From positions 1-21,288 of the forward strand of contig DAHWJX010000113.1 in assembly GCA_027343965.1 (NCBI GenBank): 21,288 bases of DNA, in the 5' to 3' direction. The notes under the pieces are model-generated. The model saw nothing but the letters and a program-made list of their open reading frames with translations, was not told the DNA's origin and ran no database searches. This stretch comes from JAKACU01 sp021821185 (GTDB taxonomy: Bacteria > Bacillota > Bacilli > Alicyclobacillales > SLC66). Positions 7,635 to 15,216 of this stretch are shown here, piece after piece. Each line of letters begins with the position of its first letter. Position 1 is the first letter of the stretch. The translations under genes and the position numbers were made by a program.

Positions 7635-8792
7635 ATGACTAATTTTGAATTGTCACGAAACCAGTTAAAAACGATCGCTAAAGAGGTTGGCATTCAGGTT
7701 ATCGGAGCAACAGATGCAGAACCATTTGATGATTTGATGCCATTTTTACAACGCTATTACGAGGAAGGACGCGCGTCAGGGTTTGAATACCCTGTTGCAG
7801 CTGAAAGAATCGATGCTAAAACTTTGTTGTCTGGTGCACAAAGTTTGATTAGCATCGCTGTGTCTTATATTACGCAAGAGACGAGAACCGTAATGCGTCC
7901 CAAAGAGCCGCGGGGGATGGTGTCCGTCTATTCATGGGGTAACGATTACCATCGTATTTTACGTGATAAGCTGCAACATTTGGCTAAAAAGATCGAAGAA
8001 AAGGTAAAGAGACCGATTCAGTCTGTTTGCGCCATCGATACGAGCGCACTTGTTGATCGTGCTGTGGCGGCACGATCAGGCGTAGGCTTCATTGGGAAAA
8101 ATTGTTCGTTAATCACTGATGAATATGGGTCATGGGTATTTTTGGGGACACTTGTGACCGATGTGCTTATCGAAAAAATGCACGAAGACGTGACACGATG
8201 GGATGATTGTGCCGATTGCACGTTGTGTCTAACGGCTTGTCCGACTGGTGCACTCATTAAACCCTTTGAAATTGATGCGACGCGATGTTTATCGTATGTG
8301 ACACAAATGAAAGGCATCATTCCAGAGGAATTTCGAGCGCCGCTTGGCCGTCGCGTATGGGGTTGCGATACATGTCAGACGGTTTGTCCTAAAAATAAAG
8401 GGAGTTTATTAGCGCAAGAGCCTGATTTTAGCCCGGATGCAGAGCTTTGTTTTCCTGACTTATATCACATTTTGTCTTTATCCAATCGTGCATTCATGCG
8501 TCAGTTTGGCCACACATCCGCCGCATGGCGTGGAGCGAACGTGTGGCGGCGAAATGCACTGATTGCCCTAGGCAATATGAGAGACCGTCGAGCGATGCCG
8601 TTTGCCATCAGCCTTTTAGATGACGCAAGACCGGAAATTCGTGCAAGTGCTGCATGGGTCATTTTACAAATTGACCCAGACAAGGGGCGAGAGGCAGTAC
8701 GACAAGCTTATGAAAAGGAACCTGATGATGCCGTACGCCGAGATATGCAGTGGGCATGTGATGAATCTTCTGCACTTAGGTTTCGTGAGTAA
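7635..8792 (+). CDS. queG: Epoxyqueuosine reductase
   Basis: A 385-residue cobalamin- and iron-sulfur-dependent enzyme that reduces epoxyqueuosine to queuosine in tRNA, the last step of Q synthesis. The N-terminal part has the family signature AIDTSALVDRAVAARSGVGF and IGKN. Two [4Fe-4S] motifs follow: CADCTLCLTACPTGAL from residue 192 and CDTCQTVCPKN from residue 244. The C-terminus has HEAT-like helices (RRNALIALGNMRDRRAMPFA onward), as in full-length QueG. The ATG at 7635 has AAAGG six bases upstream. The gene follows rnhA closely and its 3' end overlaps the convergent CotS-like gene by 17 bases. No other queuosine gene is in the window. Confidence 0.93.
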   Translation: MTNFELSRNQLKTIAKEVGIQVIGATDAEPFDDLMPFLQRYYEEGRASGFEYPVAAERIDAKTLLSGAQSLISIAVSYITQETRTVMRPKEPRGMVSVYSWGNDYHRILRDKLQHLAKKIEEKVKRPIQSVCAIDTSALVDRAVAARSGVGFIGKNCSLITDEYGSWVFLGTLVTDVLIEKMHEDVTRWDDCADCTLCLTACPTGALIKPFEIDATRCLSYVTQMKGIIPEEFRAPLGRRVWGCDTCQTVCPKNKGSLLAQEPDFSPDAELCFPDLYHILSLSNRAFMRQFGHTSAAWRGANVWRRNALIALGNMRDRRAMPFAISLLDDARPEIRASAAWVILQIDPDKGREAVRQAYEKEPDDAVRRDMQWACDESSALRFRE

Positions 8793-10209
8793 CCTTTTGC
8801 GCAAATTCATTGAGAAATTCATGACGACTTTCTTCTTCGAAGGTAGCCTGTCGGAAAGTTTTGAGCCATTGTTCGCGTGAGGCAAGAGAGACATCTTCCT
8901 GATCCAAGTACTGACGAAGAAGGCCCTCAATGCGAAATGGGAATGTCAACATGGCTTGCAAGATAAGATAATCCCCTTGAGAGAGTGGACGCGTGCGATT
9001 GTAGGCGATTAAAGGAGCCAGCAAAGTGACGTTTGACCACGTGCCATTTGCTTGCATGATGCTGCGAAGCAAATGGGCCAAGTCGATTACTCGTGGGCTG
9101 TAGCGCATTTTCTCAAAGTCAACGAGTTGAATGTAGCCCAATGGATGGAGCAAAAAATTGTTGCTTGTGGCATTGAGATAACAAAGACCGGGCTTTTGCT
9201 TAAAGCGAGTCAGTGTGATCGCAACATCAGATGTTTGAAGCAGGGAAAGTGCGCGGTCCGCATCGGTTTCTAAGCGCGATGCATGTTCTGCGATGCTATG
9301 TTCAATTTCTTTTGCGATAGCAGTGCGCCTTATGCGATGCAACGAGTACAGTAAAGCTTTTTTCTTGGTTTCAAGGTCTGCTCTGACATCTAATGTGCCA
9401 GGGACTAGAGAGGTTTTGTTTGTGGGTATCTCCAAGGATCGTTCATATAGTCTAGCCAGTGTCTTAGCACAGGATCCAGCCTGTCTGGTGGATGTGAGAC
9501 GTACTGGTTCGCCGAAAAGCCATTCGGATGCATAATAGGTGGCTCCATTTTCAACAACATAAGGAATGCCTTGTTGTGTCCGGAGGATACGCGCACCAGA
9601 GGTGAACCCTTTTTCATGCAATTGGTCGAGTGCATCTGCCACAAATGAGACGTATGCACGATTGAGACGTGTTTTCTTTAAAGCGTAAAGATTACCAGAT
9701 CTTGTTTCGATTTGCCAAGTGCCTTGTACGCGGCGAATTTGCGCTATGTCTTCCTTGTAAGCTGAATGAATTGCAGCTTCTAAGGGTTGTGAAGTCTCTG
9801 ACTTTGTTTCTCTTGGCGGTGCGTAAGCCGTATTTCGCATCATAGCGTTAGTAGCATGGTTTCCACTGGGACGAATGATATTCGCTGTTTCGGGGTTTGC
9901 CTGAGAATCCTTCACTACTGAATGCAGCATTTTTTTAGGTGAATTTTTCTGGGTCTTACTGTGAAAATGCGCCTTTTTATATGGCATGCCTGATTTGATT
10001 GACTTTGAAGATTTTGGTCGTGGCAGCGAGGCAGGTTGATGATCTGGTGCAAAAAACTGCCTAGCCACTCTTCTAGCGCTGGTCATTGGATCCACTTGAC
10101 TCTCCTGATTCTCTTGATTTTCTTGATTTTCCTGCCGCAAAATGGCTGGTGGTTTCGTTAGCTCGGACCACAAGGTTTGCAGCCAAGGAGGAACATTGCC
10201 TGTATTCAC
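8776..10209 (-). CDS. CotS-like spore coat protein with pseudokinase-type APH fold
   Basis: A 477-residue protein. The first roughly 170 residues are low-complexity and polar, rich in Gln, Asn, Lys, Ser and Pro, including a QEN repeat; they are probably disordered. The rest is an aminoglycoside-phosphotransferase/CotS-type kinase fold (VQGTWQIETRSGNLYALKKT near the start, YYASEWLFG hinge, IQLVDFEKMRYSPRVIDLAH near the end). The catalytic loop usually reads CHGDxxxxN; here it is CYLNATSNN, so the His and the catalytic Asp are replaced (Asp by N346), while the later Asn and the DFE Asp (D364) remain. Catalysis is therefore doubtful. GTG at 10209 is chosen because AGGGGGGT lies six bases upstream; the frame continues to a TTG at 10233 without an SD. 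CATACGATA at 10255-10247 fits a sigma-K -10. The gene follows iclR by 36 bases. Confidence 0.75.
   Translation of the reverse strand: MNTGNVPPWLQTLWSELTKPPAILRQENQENQENQESQVDPMTSARRVARQFFAPDHQPASLPRPKSSKSIKSGMPYKKAHFHSKTQKNSPKKMLHSVVKDSQANPETANIIRPSGNHATNAMMRNTAYAPPRETKSETSQPLEAAIHSAYKEDIAQIRRVQGTWQIETRSGNLYALKKTRLNRAYVSFVADALDQLHEKGFTSGARILRTQQGIPYVVENGATYYASEWLFGEPVRLTSTRQAGSCAKTLARLYERSLEIPTNKTSLVPGTLDVRADLETKKKALLYSLHRIRRTAIAKEIEHSIAEHASRLETDADRALSLLQTSDVAITLTRFKQKPGLCYLNATSNNFLLHPLGYIQLVDFEKMRYSPRVIDLAHLLRSIMQANGTWSNVTLLAPLIAYNRTRPLSQGDYLILQAMLTFPFRIEGLLRQYLDQEDVSLASREQWLKTFRQATFEEESRHEFLNEFAQKVTHET
10099..10134 (-). repeat. Four tandem 9-bp units encoding (QEN)n
   Basis: Read on the minus strand, four consecutive units run CAGGAAAAT, CAAGAAAAT, CAAGAGAAT, CAGGAGAGT, encoding Gln-Glu-Asn three times and Gln-Glu-Ser once. 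The repeat lies in the disordered N-terminal region of the CotS-like protein. Such short in-frame arrays can change in copy number by slippage. Confidence 0.85.
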
Positions 10210-10245
10210 TATGACACCCCCCTGCCCGGGCAATTACCCTTTGCC

Positions 10246-11013
10246 TTATCGTATGACAGAGTGAGGCTGATTGATCAAATTGGACATGGTATCAGCAAAC
10301 GTCGCTGCTTCTTTAGCATAGCGAAGGACATTTTTTTCATCGTAACGATCGACAGGGCCAGAAACCGATAATGCGGCGATCACTTGACCCGAGCGATCTG
10401 TGATCGGAACAGCCACTGCAGCCGCGCCAAGTTCCCTCTCTTGAATACTTACAGCATACTTTTGTTCAAGGACCACAGCCATTTGCCGAGATAGTTCGTC
10501 AAAGGCGAAATCTTGCGGGAAGGCATGCATGCCTTTAAGTTCCTCAAGTAAAGCAGGGCCACTATAGGCAAGAAAAATTTTTCCCGAAGCACCAATGTAG
10601 AGTGGAAAACGATGTCCGATATTGGCCACTCGGCGAACGGCCTGCGTTCCTTCGACGGCTTGGACGCGAAGTCTTTCTGCTCCGTCTCGAATGTAAAGAC
10701 TAATCGTCTCTCCAAGTAGATTCCGCAGTTCGGTCATTAATGGCAATAAAATAACCGATAAATCTTCTGAATGGTGAACATGGGAGGCCAATTGTAATAT
10801 GCTCCAGCCTAGTTGATACATGTCGGAATGTGTATCACGCCGCATAAAACCGCGACTTTCTAACGATGACAGTAGACGATGGACCGTACTTTTATGAAGG
10901 CAGACGCGTCTTGCAATCTCCGTTAAACCGAGTTTGTTTTCGTCAGATTCGGTAAAGCAAAGTAAGATATCCAGTGATCGTTCAACGGCACGTACGGTAT
11001 TGGTGCGTTCCAT
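10246..11013 (-). CDS. IclR-family transcriptional regulator
   Basis: A 255-residue regulator. The N-terminal winged helix-turn-helix covers about residues 5-60 (TVRAVERSLDILLCF, then LTEIARRVCLHKSTVHRLLS and LESRGFMRR). The C-terminal IclR effector-binding domain follows (YIGASGKIFLAY, GAAAVAVPITDRSGQVIAAL, VSGPVDRYD). IclR proteins usually respond to small carboxylic or aromatic acids and often control adjacent catabolic genes. None is present here, so the target is unknown; the divergent neighbour is the Amidase_6 gene. The ATG at 11013 has only a weak SD (GAGAGATGAG). Upstream on the minus strand TGGTACACT (11070 to 11062) could be an extended -10, and GTGTTT/AAACAC (11029-11049) is an imperfectly supported inverted repeat in the leader. 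Confidence 0.93.
   Translation of the reverse strand: MERTNTVRAVERSLDILLCFTESDENKLGLTEIARRVCLHKSTVHRLLSSLESRGFMRRDTHSDMYQLGWSILQLASHVHHSEDLSVILLPLMTELRNLLGETISLYIRDGAERLRVQAVEGTQAVRRVANIGHRFPLYIGASGKIFLAYSGPALLEELKGMHAFPQDFAFDELSRQMAVVLEQKYAVSIQERELGAAAVAVPITDRSGQVIAALSVSGPVDRYDEKNVLRYAKEAATFADTMSNLINQPHSVIR
10247..10255 (-). promoter_or_regulatory. Possible sigma-K -10 element for the CotS-like gene
   Basis: CATACGATA on the minus strand fits the mother-cell sigma-K -10 pattern CATAnnnTA. It sits at the last codons of iclR and would give a leader of about 30 bases containing the SD of the CotS-like gene. I could not see a convincing -35, so the call rests on the -10 and on the coat-gene context. 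Confidence 0.25.
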
Positions 11014-11116
11014 AACTCATCTCTCTTTGTGTTTCGCCTGATAAAACACGATATTGGCGATAGTGTACCACAATGGGCTCTAGTCAGCATACATTGGTGC
11101 AGGAGGTGCGCCTACT

Positions 11117-12019
11117 ATGGAAGACACATCGAAGTTTGTAAAGCAATGGTTTTCGCAACGCAGCGCCCGGTGGCTGCCTGGACATGGCACGATGATGGAT
11201 GAAGAAGCTTTACTCAGGCAAACGATGAACAGACGACGTGCTGCAATCGATCGCAAGGTGATTACGGACGTACAAATTACAGGCAGTCGGAACCTTGATG
11301 ATGAGCAATCGATGATGGAGATTGACGTGATTGAGTATATCCGGTTTTTGTATGAAATCGGCGGTTCGATAGAACATGAAGAACGTTTTATTCCTCATGT
11401 ATTGACTTGGAAACGAGGGGAAGCTGAGCCGATTGATCATCAACAACTGAATGAAGCGGTACATGAAGGTACTGAATTGATCAACTTCGATAATGATGCC
11501 GTATTCACGAACAGGGACTATCGATTCCTATATGACCGTGTCCTTGCTATCAAATATGCGGAACGATGGTGGAATGAACGCAATCGTGAATATATCAATA
11601 TGGGCGTAGATTGCACAAATTACGTGTCGCAGGTATTGCATGCAGGAGGATTTCCCTTTACAGGGGGTATGCCAAAACGTGCAGCAGGCTGGTGGTACCA
11701 GTTTGGTTCGAAGCCTGATTGGAGTTTTTCGTGGTCGGTCGCGCATGCCCTAGCTCTTTTGATGATAAATCACCCGGAGACATTTCATGCACAAATTGTT
11801 GATCGACCGGAGAACTTGAACATTGGCGATATGATTTCCTATGATTGGAAGGGAACGGGACGATATACGCATAGTACAATCGTAACGGGCATGGATGCCA
11901 ATGGATACCCACTCGTGAATGCGCATACGGTTGACAGTCATAAACGATTTTTCTCATATGAAGACAGTTACGCATTCACCCCATCAACACAGTACCTTTT
12001 TACCCATTTTGCGGACTAA
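11117..12019 (+). CDS. Putative amidase-domain (Amidase_6) protein
   Basis: A 300-residue protein with no signal peptide. The C-terminal half is an Amidase_6 domain: YAERWWNERNREYINMGVDC then TNYVSQVLHAGG (catalytic-type Cys in DCTNYVSQ), the GDMISYDWKG strand and a His in YTHSTIVTG, consistent with a papain-like Cys/His pair. The N-terminal part, about 130 residues, is polar and helical (RQTMNRRRAAIDRKVITDVQ) and resembles the usual N-terminal region of these Firmicute proteins. Members such as B. subtilis YhbB are of unknown substrate; cell-wall amide cleavage is often supposed. The ATG at 11117 has AGGAGGTG (11101-11108) eight bases upstream, the strongest SD in the window. It is divergent from iclR and followed by trmL after about 60 bases. 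Confidence 0.85.
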   Translation: MEDTSKFVKQWFSQRSARWLPGHGTMMDEEALLRQTMNRRRAAIDRKVITDVQITGSRNLDDEQSMMEIDVIEYIRFLYEIGGSIEHEERFIPHVLTWKRGEAEPIDHQQLNEAVHEGTELINFDNDAVFTNRDYRFLYDRVLAIKYAERWWNERNREYINMGVDCTNYVSQVLHAGGFPFTGGMPKRAAGWWYQFGSKPDWSFSWSVAHALALLMINHPETFHAQIVDRPENLNIGDMISYDWKGTGRYTHSTIVTGMDANGYPLVNAHTVDSHKRFFSYEDSYAFTPSTQYLFTHFAD

Positions 12020-12031
12020 AAGCGGCACTCA

Positions 12032-12060
12032 TTGCGGTTGTCTGCCGTGTCATGTATAGT
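12032..12060 (+). promoter_or_regulatory. Putative sigma-A promoter of trmL
   Basis: TTGCGG (12032-12037) and TATAGT (12055-12060) are 17 bases apart in the gap between the amidase gene and trmL. The -10 has five of six consensus bases, the -35 three of six. The predicted start point near 12067 is very close to the SD at 12067-12071, which lowers confidence. Confidence 0.35.
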
Positions 12061-12081
12061 AGGCACGGAGGATTGAGAGCT

Positions 12082-12546
12082 ATGCATATTGTCATGTTTG
12101 AACCGTTAATTCCGCCGAATACGGGCAATGTTGCAAGAACCTGCGCGGCAACGGGAACCGTGTTGCATCTGGTACAACCGTTAGGATTCCAGATCGATGA
12201 CAGATCTTTAAAACGTGCTGGATTGGACTACTGGCATTTAGTGGATGTTCGTTTGCATGATACGCTGCAAGAAGTTATTGAAGAAGCAGAAGCAAACGGG
12301 GCCAATATTTACTTTTTCACCAAGTTGGGAAAGAAAACGTATAGCGATGTACGCTATGAAGCTTCCGATTATCTTGTCTTTGGCAAGGAAACGACTGGAT
12401 TGCCAGACTATATCCATGCTATGTACCCCGATAAAGGGTTGCGGCTTCCTATGGGCCCGCAAATGAGATCCCTTAACCTCTCTAATACGGTTGCTATTGC
12501 GTTGTATGAGGCGTTGCGGCAACTTAGCTTTCCTGGCTTGGGTTAA
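12082..12546 (+). CDS. trmL: tRNA (cytidine/uridine-34 2'-O)-methyltransferase
   Basis: A 154-residue single-domain SPOUT methyltransferase that methylates the 2'-O of the wobble nucleotide of tRNA-Leu isoacceptors using SAM. The three SPOUT motifs are visible: NTGNVARTCAATG near the start, YLVFGKETTGLPD in the middle, and LRLPMGPQMRSLNLSNTVAI at the knot. The length matches the minimal TrmL (B. subtilis CspR) type with no extra RNA-binding domain. The ATG at 12082 has GGAGG ten bases upstream and gives the standard N-terminus MHIVMFEPLIPPNTG. The 3' end overlaps the convergent TetR gene by 23 bases. Confidence 0.93.
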   Translation: MHIVMFEPLIPPNTGNVARTCAATGTVLHLVQPLGFQIDDRSLKRAGLDYWHLVDVRLHDTLQEVIEEAEANGANIYFFTKLGKKTYSDVRYEASDYLVFGKETTGLPDYIHAMYPDKGLRLPMGPQMRSLNLSNTVAIALYEALRQLSFPGLG

Positions 12547-13117
12547 GGGATGGGGTGAAACCACGCAGGATCCACTGCTCCAGATCGGGTGCAAGAATCG
12601 AAAGATCCATGTTGGGATCAGTAAATAAATGGTGTAATGCTGCCATACTAATTGATCCAAAGATGGACCATGCCCCGGTCTGGGGATCGCCCGGCAAAAA
12701 GTCTCCTGATTGTATCCCTGCTTGTACGATACCTTGAATGGCGTTCACATAGTGAACCAGCATGCGTCGAAACTCATGTTGCCGACTGTCATCTCCCCAT
12801 GCTTCTCGCAGCAAAATGATACATAAATCACGATATTCTCCAAAAAAATTTAACTGTTCCTTTATGATCGTTTTAATTTGATCGATCGGTGTGTCAGTAT
12901 GATCGACTTTGGACAATACGCTCTCTCTAAGCAATTCCGTACCTTCAGTAACGAGAAAAAGAAAAAGCTCTTCTTTACTTTTGAAGTGATAATAAATGGT
13001 GCCCTTAGCTACATTGGCACGCGATGCAATTTCATCCATGGTCGCTTTTTCAAAACCTCGTAGGGAAAATACGTCGATAGCGGCCTGAAAGATTAGACGC
13101 GTTTTTAAAGAAGCCAC
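12524..13117 (-). CDS. TetR-family transcriptional regulator
   Basis: A 197-residue regulator. The N-terminal HTH covers about residues 5-50: LIFQAAIDVFSLRGFEKATM, DEIASRANVAKGTIYYHFKS, KEELFLFLV. The helical C-terminal ligand domain is of the general YfiR/FadR-like type without an identifiable ligand. GTG at 13117 is chosen because it gives a normal TetR N-terminus and has GAGG about 11 bases upstream; a GTG at 13126 has almost no spacing. The long open frame upstream overlaps prkA antisense and is not coding. A possible promoter is TTGCTG to TATACG with a 16-base spacer on the minus strand near 13155-13129. It is divergent from prkA. Confidence 0.9.
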   Translation of the reverse strand: MASLKTRLIFQAAIDVFSLRGFEKATMDEIASRANVAKGTIYYHFKSKEELFLFLVTEGTELLRESVLSKVDHTDTPIDQIKTIIKEQLNFFGEYRDLCIILLREAWGDDSRQHEFRRMLVHYVNAIQGIVQAGIQSGDFLPGDPQTGAWSIFGSISMAALHHLFTDPNMDLSILAPDLEQWILRGFTPSLNPSQES

Positions 13118-13242
13118 CCTGTTCACATCCTCGTATAATGATCGTTTAAAAAACAGCAACCCGCGCGCAACCCGTGCATAAGCATAATAGCACATCCCTC
13201 GAGATGGAATCGCTAGTCCGTGTGTCAAAGGGGGTAAATGGC

Positions 13243-15141
13243 ATGGGAATACTTGACCGTCTGGCTGCATACCGGGCACAAGAAGAGGAACTTTTGTGGG
13301 AAGGAACCATGGCTGATTACATTGAACTTGTGAAAAAACAGCCTCGTATCGCTGAAACTGCACATTCACGTATCTATCACATGATTGCCCGGGCAGGTAT
13401 CGATGAAGGGGAAAATGGAAGAAAACAGTATCGTTTTTTTGCTGACGAGTTATTCGGCCTTGATCAGCCTTTGGAACGATTGATCGAGGAATATTTTCAT
13501 TCGGCAGCAAAACGACTTGACGTACGAAAACGCATTTTACTTCTGATGGGGCCTGTCAGCGGTGGAAAGTCAACCATCGTCACGTTGCTAAAGAAAGGCC
13601 TTGAACGATATTCGAGGACATCTGTTGGTGCTTTGTATGGTATTAAAGGTTGTCCCATGCATGAGGAACCGCTACATCTTATTCCCGAACCGATGCGAAG
13701 AGATGTTGAAGAGGAACTTGGTGTACGCATCGAAGGGAGCCTTTGTCCGTCATGCCGTGTGAGATTACAAGCAGAGTACGGAGGCACGATTGAAAACGTC
13801 TTGGTGGAACGTGTCTTATTGTCTGAAGAAGAGCGGGTGGGCATCGGTACTTTTAGCCCATCGGATCCGAAAAGCCAGGACATTGCAGATCTGACAGGCA
13901 GCATCGATTTTTCCACGATCGCTGAGTATGGGTCAGAGAGCGACCCACGAGCGTACCGTTTTGATGGTGAACTGAATAAGGCTAATCGGGGTCTGATGGA
14001 ATTTCAAGAAATGTTAAAGTCCGACGAAAAATTCCTCTGGCATCTTCTTTCATTGTCGCAAGAGGGAAACTTTAAAGCCGGACGGTTTGCGCTTATCTCA
14101 GCCGATGAAATGATTGTGGCCCATACTAATGAAACAGAGTATCGCACTTTTGTTAACAACAAACGTAATGAAGCGTTGCAATCGCGCATGATCGTCATGC
14201 CAGTGCCGTATAACTTAAGTGCGAGTGAAGAAGTGAAGATTTACAATAAACTCGTTTCGCAAAGCGATTTGCGTGATGTTCATATAGCGCCACATGCTCT
14301 CTGGACAGCTGCCATTTTTACGATTTTGAGTCGGCTAAAAGAATCCAAGAAACAGGGCATGGATTTGCTAAAAAAGCTGTACTTGTATGATGGGAAAACG
14401 GTCGAAGGTTTCAAGGAAAGCGATGTAAAGGAACTACGCAACGAAGCTGTCGATGAAGGCATGAGCGGTATCGATCCACGATATGTGATCAATCGAATCT
14501 CAAGCGCGCTTATTCGGCGTGACACGTCATGTATCAATTCGCTTGACGTGTTGCGTGCCATTAAAGACGGACTGGACCAACATGCATCGATTAGTAAGGA
14601 AGATCGAGAACGAATGTTGAACTTTGTTGCCATTGCTCGCAAAGAGTATGATGAATTGGCCAAAAAGGAAGTTCAAAAGGCGTTCGTGTATTCTTATGAG
14701 GAATCGGCTAAAACGTTGCTCGAGAATTATTTGAATAATGTGGAGGCTTATTGCAACTGGCAAAAGTTGCGAGACCCTATCACAGGTGAGGAACTGGATC
14801 CGGATGAGAAATTGATGCGCTCGATCGAAGAACAAATTGGGATTTCGGACAACGCGAAAAAAGCGTTTCGTGAGGAAATTCTAATTCGCATATCAACATT
14901 TTCCAGACGTGGCAAGAGGTTTGAGTATCATTCGCACGAGAGATTACGTGAAGCTATCGAAAAAAAGCTATTTGCGGATTTGAAAGATGTCGTAAAGATT
15001 ACTACGTCGGCTAAAACTCCTGATGGGACTCAGCTAAAAAAGATTAATGAAGTCAGCAAAAGATTAATGGACGAATTTGGGTATTGTCCCGTGTGTGCCA
15101 ATGAACTATTGCAGTACACTGGCAGCTTGTTGAATCGATGA
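13243..15141 (+). CDS. prkA: PrkA AAA+ sporulation protein
   Basis: A 632-residue cytoplasmic protein, essentially the same length as B. subtilis PrkA (631). The N-terminal AAA+ module has Walker A GPVSGGKST (residues 103-111). A Cys-containing insertion follows (GCPMHEEPLHLI, LCPSCRVRL), and the C-terminal PrkA domain ends YCPVCANELLQYTGSLLN. PrkA was named a Ser protein kinase and has also been reported to act as an ATP-dependent protease; in B. subtilis it promotes sporulation through sigma-K. The ATG at 13243 has AGGGGG eight bases upstream; the frame is open to 13174, but that extension has no SD. It heads the conserved prkA-yhbH-spoVR cluster, equivalent to yeaG-yeaH plus ycgB of E. coli. 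Confidence 0.96.
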   Translation: MGILDRLAAYRAQEEELLWEGTMADYIELVKKQPRIAETAHSRIYHMIARAGIDEGENGRKQYRFFADELFGLDQPLERLIEEYFHSAAKRLDVRKRILLLMGPVSGGKSTIVTLLKKGLERYSRTSVGALYGIKGCPMHEEPLHLIPEPMRRDVEEELGVRIEGSLCPSCRVRLQAEYGGTIENVLVERVLLSEEERVGIGTFSPSDPKSQDIADLTGSIDFSTIAEYGSESDPRAYRFDGELNKANRGLMEFQEMLKSDEKFLWHLLSLSQEGNFKAGRFALISADEMIVAHTNETEYRTFVNNKRNEALQSRMIVMPVPYNLSASEEVKIYNKLVSQSDLRDVHIAPHALWTAAIFTILSRLKESKKQGMDLLKKLYLYDGKTVEGFKESDVKELRNEAVDEGMSGIDPRYVINRISSALIRRDTSCINSLDVLRAIKDGLDQHASISKEDRERMLNFVAIARKEYDELAKKEVQKAFVYSYEESAKTLLENYLNNVEAYCNWQKLRDPITGEELDPDEKLMRSIEEQIGISDNAKKAFREEILIRISTFSRRGKRFEYHSHERLREAIEKKLFADLKDVVKITTSAKTPDGTQLKKINEVSKRLMDEFGYCPVCANELLQYTGSLLNR

Positions 15142-15152
15142 TTGTCATGCTT

Positions 15153-15173
15153 GGGGTGCGCAACGCGCACCCC
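15153..15173 (+). other. Perfect hairpin between prkA and yhbH
   Basis: GGGGTGCGC (15153-15161), loop AAC, GCGCACCCC (15165-15173): a perfect nine-base-pair GC-rich stem 11 bases after the prkA stop. It is followed by ACCTTTAAC and not by a T-run, so it is a poor rho-independent terminator. It may cause partial termination or protect the prkA mRNA, making yhbH-spoVR expression differ from that of prkA. That role is inferred. Confidence 0.65.
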
Positions 15174-15216
15174 ACCTTTAACACAGTGCATGTGGTGATG
15201 ATAGGGGATGTTTACC

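Noticed and set aside
11029..11049. GTGTTT ... AAACAC inverted repeat in the iclR leader as an operator
   Set aside because: Arms are only six bases with a nine-base spacer and do not resemble a known IclR site; mentioned in the gene entry only.
11088..11095. CATACATT before the Amidase_6 gene, resembling a sigma-E -10
   Set aside because: No matching -35 lies 14-15 bases upstream, and the predicted start point would fall inside the SD at 11101.
12020..12050. Possible terminator hairpin after the amidase gene (CGGCA ... TGCCG)
   Set aside because: The stem is short, the loop long and there is no T-run.
13118..13510. Long open minus-strand extension upstream of the TetR gene
   Set aside because: It runs antisense over the prkA start, has no SD at its far end and its residues do not resemble any TetR N-terminus.
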